A stretch of DNA of 64,000 nt from Branchinecta lynchi (lineage: Eukaryota; Arthropoda; Branchiopoda; Anostraca; Branchinectidae): the NCBI GenBank assembly GCA_023053575.1, contig JAKZAP010000011.1:1984001-2048000 (forward strand), in the 5' to 3' direction. A program made the position numbers and the translations under genes. Shown here one piece after another: positions 57,068-64,000 of this stretch (its first letter is position 1; each line of letters opens with the position of its first letter). The notes below the pieces were generated by a model. That model had not been told where the DNA came from, did no database searches, and was given only the letters and a program-made list of their open reading frames with translations.

Positions 57068-57569
57068 GTCGCAGACGAGGGGTCGACGACTCTCCCGGAA
57101 TGGTGTACACGCCCCGAAGGAATAATCCGGAATGGTCATGAATAGTCAGGAATAATCCGGAATGGTCGAGAATAATCCGGAATGGATTTTATTAGATTAG
57201 ATTCAATTTATTAGGTGGCAGTCGTCTCTATTCTACATAATGTGGTAACACTATTTTTATATTATTCTACATGCCATTCATACACGGTTCATACATATTC
57301 AACAAACATTCTGCTTACACAAAAAACTCACGTATCATTACTATCCTTTTGCAAGGAAAAAATCTCTTCACTGTAGACATGCAGGATGCCAGATGACTCG
57401 AATTTCTAATTTCAACTGGAATTATATCCCATACAGAGGGTTAGGAATAATCCGGAATAGTTAGGAATAATCCGGAATGGTTAGGAATAATCCGGAATGG
57501 TCAGGATTATTTGGTTATTCCGGAATGGTGTACATAAAAAGTTAGAGTCGTCGACCCCTCGGTCGCAGA
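57068..57569. mobile_element. Small nonautonomous TIR element with 8-bp target duplication
   Basis: Perfect 18-bp TIRs, CGAGGGGTCGACGACTCT at 57076-57093 and its complement at 57544-57561, are flanked by direct 8-bp repeats GTCGCAGA at 57068-57075 and 57562-57569. Both TIRs are followed internally by a variant of cggaatggtgtaca. The interior is a tandem repeat of about 18 bp (gaataatccggaatggt) at 57118-57187 and 57441-57530, split by a LINE fragment. An 8-bp duplication fits hAT, P or Merlin-like superfamilies; the TIR start does not settle which. Confidence 0.88.
57188..57440 (-). mobile_element. LINE 3' end nested in a small TIR element
   Basis: On the minus strand the segment starts PSVWDIIPVEIRNSSHLAS followed by CMSTVKRFF, the W-x-x-x-P-x-x-x-R terminal motif of LINE ORF2. 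The 3' tail on the minus strand ends aatctaatctaataaaat. It splits a ~18-bp tandem repeat (ggaataatccggaatgg) that continues on both sides. Confidence 0.75.
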
Positions 57570-58160
57570 TTAGGAGTTCTTCATAGGTTAACCTGGACTG
57601 CGCCCACTAGCGACTGTTCGGACGGGTTTTAGACCCTTTGCCAACTCGTGGACTGTTCTAAGGTCGCCCGAACCTCAAAAAGTAGGCCCTAAACATAGAG
57701 TGGTTAATATACTCACTGTATTAAAAATAGAGCTTATCTACATTTGTAAACACTTCTGGAATTTATTCTAATTGTCGCAAAACTCGAAAAGAAGACCCAG
57801 GTTAACTTCAAACTAATGCAACAACCTATATATTACACTTATAAGAAAACACTTCAATTATTGATAATAATACAAAAGAAGATAATTTCGCACGGAATAC
57901 TTTTCTTCAAAATATTATGTTAAACGCATAATAACTTTAGTTCCGTTAATTAATGTAACGTTGGTAATTCGAGTTCTGTGACATACCTTTCTTTTCAAGG
58001 GAAAAAAAAAACGAGAAAAAAAAAAATATTCTCGCATAACTAATCACAGAATCTGAACCACAGGTCCTGAATCGTCACTTCAACGTCACCTATTCACTGA
58101 AAGTTTCACTTCTTCTGCAACTTATTAAAAAATTAAAAGTCACTGCTCACTGAAAAAAAA
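57570..58160. other. Intergenic or intron sequence after SSUH2-like exon 3
   Basis: AT-rich. The next SSUH2 exon (further CxxCxGxG repeats) was looked for here and up to 64000 and not seen. Confidence 0.5.
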
Positions 58161-58303
58161 AATCACAATGCTTCAATAAAGTCCTGATCTTGATCCTGGT
58201 CTTCCTCTGTGGCTTCTTCAGCTCCAAGGGGAGGTTGTCCCCCGCTCTTGGCGGGCACAAGGTTCCTGGTGCCATTGCGGCCACCAGCGTTGGGGACACA
58301 CCC

Positions 58304-58921
58304 TTAATCGCGTTTTCGCCTTCGTTTTCGCGAGTAAGGCATCGCCCTACATGCGCGGGGTTGCTTGTTCTTGTCGGACTTTACAATCCGAGACCTGGCT
58401 TCTGATGCGTCATTTGCAACTAGACAAGCTGCTGCTGTCGCTGGCCGTGAGTACGGTAGTACTCTGTATTCAAGCGGTAGCTCATTCCCGTCTGATTTCC
58501 TCGTCCGGGAACCAGTCTCTGATGGGTCCTTACCACTAGAAGAAGGGCTCTTGCTCTTTTTCGTCGTCTGATTTGACCGGTCCACTGACGGAGCTGGTCG
58601 TGAGGATCGCGGCTCTTCTCGTGACGATCTCGGCCTGGGGGGCTTTTCGTCGTTCCGCCTGAATGGTGGTCTTGGCACCATCTGCGGCCCTCTATAGGGC
58701 TGTGGCCCGTGCGCTGGCCCTGCAGGATTCGACGAGCGACTTCGGGAAGGTATAGGGTTTGGTTTTGCCGGCTCTGCTGGCGGCGCGTGATTTTGGCTTG
58801 CCAGCTCAGCAACTGCATGCGAAACAGATTTCCGGTTTGCCTGCTCAGCTACTGCTGGTGACACAGGAGAGGGTGATGACTCGCAGAACTCGGTGGGATC
58901 GTATGTAATTTCCTCATCCAT
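58304..58921 (-). CDS. Uncharacterised basic Pro/Ser-rich ORF, probably a broken gene or element ORF
   Basis: The longest non-repetitive ORF in the window has 205 codons from an ATG, starting MDEEITYDPTEFCESSP. It is rich in Pro, Ser, Arg and Lys, lacks membrane segments, and ends in a very basic tail, SRKRRRKRD. After the TAA stop (58304-58306) the same frame stays open for 46 more codons to a TGA at 58163-58165, giving an acidic end ATEEDQDQDQDFIEAL that looks coding. Upstream, another frame has a possible start at 59159 (MASLTANAVHYLSEKLNKQL) but is broken by a TGA and needs a frame change. This suggests a decayed gene of about 330 codons, perhaps a Gag/ORF1-like nucleic-acid-binding protein, or a spliced gene. 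I do not recognise the family. Confidence 0.35.
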   Translation of the reverse strand: MDEEITYDPTEFCESSPSPVSPAVAEQANRKSVSHAVAELASQNHAPPAEPAKPNPIPSRSRSSNPAGPAHGPQPYRGPQMVPRPPFRRNDEKPPRPRSSREEPRSSRPAPSVDRSNQTTKKSKSPSSSGKDPSETGSRTRKSDGNELPLEYRVLPYSRPATAAACLVANDASEARSRIVKSDKNKQPRACRAMPYSRKRRRKRD

Positions 58922-59267
58922 TGGTTTTGGTTGGTCTTTTGTTTGGGTTGCCGTTGAGGCTTTAGCTGTGCCTTCGCAGGTTTTGAACTCCTTACTTCGC
59001 CTTCCGGCGTTGTCTTTTTGATTTCCTTGCTTTGCTTTCTAGCAGGAACATGTCCGGGTCAAGTTCAGAGAAGTCGCTTATTCAAGATTCGAAACTCGCA
59101 AGTTGTTTGTTCAATTTTTCACTTAGATAGTGAACTGCGTTGGCAGTTAGCGAAGCCATTAGTTCACTGAATATGGGTATGTTTGTACCGAGGACGACGT
59201 CGTCGGACAGGTTGTTCACAACCGCAAACGTTACCTTTAAAGAAATAACGTTAACGTTACAGAAATA

Positions 59268-59452
59268 CCTTTTACAACGGCCGTTTTTTTTGTAAAAACG
59301 GTCCGTTTCTGTTTTTCCGAAAAAAAAAAACGGAAAAACAGAAACGGTTTTCCGTTTTTTTTTTTATCACCGTTTCTGTTTCTGTTCCGTTTTTTATTTG
59401 CCGTTTTTTACTGTTTCTGTTTTAGTCAAAAACAGAAACGGCGCCGACCCCT
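59268..59452. repeat. Homopolymer-rich palindromic tract (CCGTTTCTGTTTTT)
   Basis: Alternating ccgtttttt / aaaacgg and ccgtttctgttttt / aaaacagaaacgg blocks form several nested inverted repeats with A and T runs of 8-12 bases. Confidence 0.88.
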
Positions 59453-60057
59453 ATTCCCAACTGCCTTTGCCATCCTTTGCTTTACATTTGTGTATCGGAC
59501 AAGCAGTGACCCGGAATGCCCCCCTTTCATCATATCTCTTTCGGTCCCACTGTCGTAAGGTTCAGTCAAAATCTCTGCCGACTCTCCCCTGTTATTTTTC
59601 CTATTGGTTAGAAAAGACTTTGTTTTCGACTTGGGAAGGAAATGGACCAGCTCTAGTGATTGTCGTTTCGACAGTGAAATGTGGTCGTTTTGTTTCCAAT
59701 GGTTTGAAAGGAAAAGTTCGTCTCCCACAGTTCTTTCAAGTTGGCATGATCCAGTAGCTACTCCTTGAGTTGAAAGGGTCTCTCAGGATGAAATGTACCA
59801 GATTAAAATAATTAAAGGTTTATTGAAGAGTTTTACAGGATTAGTTTTCCAACAGGGCATGCAGTTGCTGCGTTTCGGTAAAGTTTCGAGTCAAATTCTC
59901 TGGAAAGATCAGTTCAAGTTTGGCAATGTTCCTTCTCACCGTTGTCTCTGATTTGTTTCTACGGTTCATGTCTGGGATTGGTCACAGACAACGCCTGACG
60001 ACAATCGAAGGACACATCGAACTTCTACCGTAGACCGCTGGGCACCGAGAAAATACT

Positions 60058-60355
60058 CTACGAGCGTGTTCCATTCTACTTACCATAGTTCCTACGCATG
60101 ACGTCACTAATTCTGGCTTTTTGCCGTCAAGGCAGGAACGGTTTTTCTATTTTCCAGCAGAATATCATGCCACGGGCGAATCCGACCAATCACGTTACAG
60201 AGATCGGTAGTTACTACGCTCCCGAGCGTGGTAAGCAAATAGTTACTATTAGTTAGTATTTCGAGAAGGTTGGAACGGTGAGCTTAGTAACTTTTGGTGA
60301 GGTTGGAACGGAAATAGTAACTAATAGTTACTATTTGTAGAAGGGTGGAACACCC
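60058..60355 (+). repeat. Repeat D, copy 3, complete
   Basis: Left end gagcgtgttccattctactt and right end gtagaagggtggaacaccct are imperfect inverted repeats. The interior has paired segments (agtaactaatagttactatt / aatagttactattagttagt). Probable nonautonomous TIR element of about 300 bp. Confidence 0.72.
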
Positions 60356-60365
60356 TATATATGCC

Positions 60366-60543
60366 AGTCCAGAGCACGCCAGTGATCCTCAGGAAGAACG
60401 AGAAAACGTCTCGCTAACGACTCAAACATGACAACTCAAACCCTGTGCTAACCAATCACGGCGATCGCTGGGAACAGCTGTGGTGCCGCTTCCGGCTCTG
60501 CCGCTAGGTACTCGGCGATTTTGCATCGGCAAGAAGAGTTACC
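60366..60543 (+). repeat. Repeat F, copy 1
   Basis: About 178 bp (cagtgatcctcaggaagaac ... ggcgattttgcatcggcaag). It is close to 60925-61102, and related to the left arm of the fold-back at 61918. Confidence 0.8.
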
Positions 60544-60918
60544 CTAGGTTCACACAGAGCAAATCGTGGCGATGAACAAGATTTTTCAGTTGCAGCGACG
60601 GAAGATTTTTATCGCCTGGATGTCCACACTGAATTTTCGTCGACAACAGAATTTAACGCGAAAAATAATTCAAATGATTAAAAATAACCCTTAAAGTAAT
60701 TAAAATAATAAAAAATAATAAATTTTTCTAAAAGTGAATCATCAAAAGGGTCGTCCATCCTGCTGTTGCGTGCATAAAATCGTACTGTCGCCCGACTAAA
60801 GTCGAATTTTCCCAACATCGAAAATCACCTGACGAAGCAACAGAAATCGCCAATTTTGGCGACGAAAATTTCGGCAATGGCCGGTATCGCCTCAGTGTGA
60901 ACGTCTGTGTGAAACTAG
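60544..60918. mobile_element. 375-bp MITE between two copies of a direct repeat
   Basis: CTAGGTTCACACAGA at 60544-60558 and TCTGTGTGAAACTAG at 60904-60918 are inverted with one mismatch. CTAG at the outer ends could be a target duplication. The interior has matching inverted segments (aaatcgtggcgatgaa / cggtatcgcctcagtg) and an AT-rich centre. Confidence 0.7.
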
Positions 60919-60924
60919 TGAAAG

Positions 60925-61102
60925 TCCAAAGCACGGCAGTGATCCTCAGGAAGAAAGAGAAAACGTCTCACTAACGACTCAAACATGACAAATTCAAATC
61001 CTGTGTCAACCAATCACGGCAATCGTTGGGAACAACTGTGGTGCCGCTTCCGGCTCTGCCGCTAGGTACACGGCGATTTTGCATCGACAGGAAGAGTTAA
61101 TC
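60925..61102 (+). repeat. Repeat F, copy 2
   Basis: Same sequence as 60366-60543 with scattered differences (cagtgatcctcaggaagaaa ... ggcgattttgcatcgacagg). It ends about 70 bp before the tRNA-Gly gene. Confidence 0.8.
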
Positions 61103-61173
61103 ACTAAGAGTATCCTTGGCAAAAGATGAAATGAGAATAATTCTCAATAATAAGCAACCGGAAACCAAAAGGA

Positions 61174-61244
61174 TGCATCGACCGGGAATCGAACCCGGGC
61201 CGCCCGCGTGGCAGGCGAGCATTCTACCACTGAACCATCGATGC
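61174..61244 (-). tRNA. tRNA-Gly (anticodon GCC)
   Basis: Read on the minus strand, the 71-nt gene starts GCATCGATGGTTCAGTGG and ends GGTTCGATTCCCGGTCGATG-C plus discriminator A. The 7-bp acceptor stem (GCATCGA/TCGATGC) is perfect. The anticodon arm is CTCGC-CTGCCAC-GCGGG with GCC in the loop. Internal promoters match box A (TGGTTCAGTGG) and box B (GGTTCGATTCC). CCA is not encoded and there is no intron. A TTTT Pol III terminator follows within 10 nt (about 61165-61168 on the plus strand). The structure looks intact and functional. It sits about 75 bp downstream of a duplicated repeat and is the only tRNA seen. Confidence 0.96.
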
Positions 61245-61249
61245 TTATA

Positions 61250-61917
61250 CTTCAGGTTGATTCGGGGAGGTTTAGAAGAAGGATTAGAAGAATTGCGACA
61301 TTTCGATTTCTCTGTTTCACGAATGGTTGTAAGTAAAGTTCGGGTTAGGCATGTGATACGATTTAGAAGAATTGGGTAAACAGTTCTTCAAGGATGGTCC
61401 GGGTTCTCGAACTCGGTAATTTATATTGTCGACTGTGTTATAATGGACTGAGAAAGAAAGTTAAACCAGAACGGAAACCCGACACTATTCCATTATTTTC
61501 CTTCTCTTTTTTTGCCATAAAGAAATGGGGTCTCAAAAAAGGCCTAAACAGCCAAAGTCGTGGATAATTGTTAAAAGCAAAAGCCTAGTTTAATACTGGT
61601 CAGCTACTTCTTAATATTGGAGTTGTGCTTTAATAAAACTAGCAAGAAAACGCATTACTATTGGCAAACGCAAACGCATAAATATTGGCACCCATGTTTA
61701 TCCTAGATAGCCAGCGTCCGAGAATCAGTAGCGTAAGATTTTAATAGTGTCCGGAAGTGTGCCGGTACTGATTTTCATGTGTTAGAACATTTAAGAAGAG
61801 ATAGATAGAAGATATAGAAGCAGGAATCGCCTAATTTAGCCGGCACCGGGAAAGTGTATACAGTAGGTGCAGGGGAGTGGGTAACACCTCGGTTCTGTTT
61901 AGAGGTGTTTTACCGCG
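61250..61917. other. No gene recognised
   Basis: AT-rich sequence after the tRNA with no ORF or repeat that I can classify. Confidence 0.5.
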
Positions 61918-62273
61918 ATATAGTACTCTGTCTGACTTTCCAAAACACGCCAGCGATCCTCAGGAAGAAGGAGTAAGCGTGTCTATACGACTCAAACTCA
62001 ACGACTCAAATCCCGTGTCAATCAATCCCCGCGATCTTTGGTAGCAGCTGTGACACCACTTCTGCCTTTCTTCCACTAGCTACCCGGAGAGGCCGGAGAT
62101 TTTGCATCGGAGATTCCGATGCAGAATCTCCGGGTACCTGCGGAAGAACGGAAGAAACAGTGTCACAGCTGCGCTGACTCGGGATTTGAGTCATTGAGTT
62201 GGAGTCGTTACGGACACGTTTTCTCCTTCTTCCTGAGAATCACTTACGTGTTTTGGACTTAGTCATATAGAGT
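61918..62273. repeat. Fold-back of repeat F
   Basis: Arms of about 165-185 bp (61918-62105 and 62108-62273) are inverted copies: cgatcctcaggaagaaggag on the left, ctccttcttcctgagaatca on the right. The centre is a tight palindrome, gattttgcatcggagattcc / gatgcagaatctcc. It can fold into one long hairpin. Confidence 0.85.
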
Positions 62274-62479
62274 ATTTCGAATGTTCGTCAGGGAAACCGA
62301 AGTTTGTGCGACACGCTCGACCCACAAGCTGCCCACAAGTTGAAACACGCGGAAACTAAACTCGCGTGTGTTATTTTTTTGCCGTATTTTCAAATGCCTG
62401 ATATGAATTAATATATGAATATACTTCATATTTTGTATTAAAAGGATACTCAGTTTTTTGGCTAAAGGAAATGAGCTCA

Positions 62480-62962
62480 TATTATTATTTGGACTTGAGA
62501 TTTGTCACCATATACCCTGTGGATGTTCCAGCCGCAAATTTCGAGTATTTGTATTTGTGTTTCAGTGTATTAATGGATTAGTCCCGATGCCTTTAAGAGT
62601 TTTTACCAGACAAATAGTGACCTGCATAATTATCGAACACGGCTTAGTGATGATATAGTTGTGGATCTACGTCATGGTACCCGGTTTTCATTTCCAATGA
62701 AACACCTAGGTCCCTCTGTGTGGAATGAACTACCAGTGAGCATCAGCGCGGGTAAGGTGAGGTTGGGAGGGAAGAATGGGGGGAGGGGGGAGTTGAGTAT
62801 TGATGAGTGAGAGAGATTGGATTTTTTCTTCTTTTTTTCTTTATATAGGTAAGTAGTTATGTGGACTTTCGCGCGAATGCAAACCCTGATAGGTTTTTTG
62901 TCCAGCGCGAAAGTGTTGTTTTGATTTATTTATTTGTGAATGTTGAAAAAATAAAAACTTGC
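62480..62962 (+). mobile_element. LINE C-terminal ORF2 and 3' end with CTTGCA tail
   Basis: The plus strand encodes FVFQCINGLVPMPLRVF, then after a frame change DLHNYRTRLSDDIVVDLRHG and FPMKHLGPSVWNELPVSIS. The Y-x-TR...G-R-x-F-x-x-x-x-x-GPSVWNELP pattern is the conserved C terminus of CR1/L2-like LINE ORF2. The frame change at about 62610 shows decay. The 3' UTR ends in aataaaaacttgcacttgcac at 62950-62972, a short tandem tail. Only the last ~480 bp of the element is present. Confidence 0.83.
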
Positions 62963-62972
62963 ACTTGCACTT

Positions 62973-64000
62973 GGCTAGCCTTCTAATATAGGCTGTTGTC
63001 AATATATTGTCCAAGTGGGCTTCGAAAAAACGATGCCTAGTAGCCGGTAATCATCTTTCATGCTGCTATTTAGTGTTAGTCTGTGAGCGCATAATCATTA
63101 CTGATATTGTATTGCAATAAATGCCAAGCACATTTCGTACTTTCAAATAATCGGCAAAAACTTTGGCTTTTCATCCCCCGCCCCACCGAAAACGCAATTG
63201 CGACGCCCCTGCCGACCAGTGACTGAAGTTGTAATTATAAGCTAAAAAGTATTGTTGGTACTTGTCGGTTTGCCTTTGTCGCTTCAGTTGTGTATACTTT
63301 TTCAGATAGGTAGGTTTCTCGTTCACCAAGCATGTAGTGTAGGCAAATAGGCTCACGTTTGGTTTTAAGAAGTTGGCGACTCCTCTGACGCTTCCTTAGA
63401 CTTTCGTTTTGGCAAGGTTCCAAGCTACAAAAAAACTGTTTCAGAAAGATAGCATAGCCATAGCTTTCTAGGAAGTGCTGGCAACCAATGACTGAAGACG
63501 TCTTGAATCGATTAGGTTTCGGAAGTAGCTTTTCATGGGAATGGTGTTGAGAGGAGCCCCACTGTCCGAGCTTGTCTTAAAAGCAATCTAGTTTAAACGA
63601 TTTAAGAGCTTGAAAGTTGGCTGTTGAGCACGTGGGCTTTTCAGTTGATTGTCGCGATGACGTGTAGATAGACGATAAGAGTTTGTGCGATGATGTGTCC
63701 TTTCGCTGTTTCGTGCTGATTGGTGACTAACCTTTTTCGAAATCTGAAGTAGTCAGGATATACAATATTTGCAGTAAATGCCAAGCACATTTCGTATCGA
63801 GTATGTCACAGCACGAGCAAGTGCAGCGTCAAGTACATCCTCGCAATGAGGATGGTCGAATCCTCATAGCTCTCATCGCCCTTAGGGTTTTCTAGGGGAA
63901 TGGATGGTATGGTGAGCCAGTTTGAAGGTTTTGCCTGCATATTTATCTTCTGCGAGTATGCAGGTGCAGCAGTTACGTCTTGACTGTGTACTCCAGGTGC
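62973..64000. other. No gene recognised
   Basis: A direct repeat of about 27 bp (aataaatgccaagcacattt-cgta / agtaaatgccaagcacattt-cgta) occurs at 63115 and 63773, suggesting an old duplication. No coding recognised. Confidence 0.5.

Noticed and set aside
56720..64000. Search for the next SSUH2 exon with further CxxCxGxG repeats
   Set aside because: No such motif found in any plus-strand frame; the gene probably continues beyond the window.

Overview
The window is nuclear DNA from an invertebrate-type metazoan. It contains split protein-coding exons with GT..AG introns, a Pol III tRNA gene, several 5'-truncated non-LTR retrotransposon (LINE) fragments, TIR transposons with target-site duplications, and very many dispersed repeats. 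Nothing in it looks bacterial or organellar. I cannot name the species.

One host protein-coding gene is recognisable, on the + strand: three exons of an SSUH2-like gene (DnaJ-type CxxCxGxG zinc-binding protein) at 19925-20026, 25836-26041 and 56472-56720. Their splice phases join cleanly (1, then 0, then 0). The second intron is about 30.4 kb and is built almost entirely of nested mobile elements. The first and last exons of the gene are not in the window or were not recognised. A tRNA-Gly(GCC) gene lies at 61174-61244 on the minus strand. A basic, Pro/Ser-rich ORF at 58304-58921 (minus) is uncharacterised and appears broken.

The rest is repeats. Two families dominate. Family A ends in a GGGATCCC-centred palindrome. 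Family B ends in a hairpin with a TGGCACTTG stem. Both begin with AACAAGA, carry a 5' subterminal copy of their own 3' hairpin arm, have a (GTCY)n microsatellite beside the hairpin, and have a core of tandem units (about 135 bp in A, 281 bp in the best B copy). Neither makes a visible target-site duplication. This matches the architecture known for Helentron-associated elements (HINE, DINE-1, pearl). About ten A copies and seven B copies are present, with one A/B chimera, one B copy carrying a reverse-transcriptase segment, and nesting up to four levels deep.

Other mobile DNA includes a hAT deletion derivative with an 8-bp duplication (53737-55627); a small TIR element with 8-bp duplication, split by a LINE (57068-57569); a composite CCCGTATGG-TIR element with opposed 63-bp minisatellites (51230-53717); two TTAA-ended MITE families; several short MITEs; and fold-back repeats.

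Layout: 1-16 kb, degenerate repeats and families A/B; 16-20.3 kb, tandem arrays, a LINE and exon 1; 20.3-26 kb, intron 1 and exon 2; 26-56.5 kb, the giant intron; 56.5-64 kb, exon 3, MITEs, the uncharacterised ORF, the tRNA and a LINE end. Repeat boundaries are read by eye and may be off by tens of bases except where TIRs or duplications fix them.
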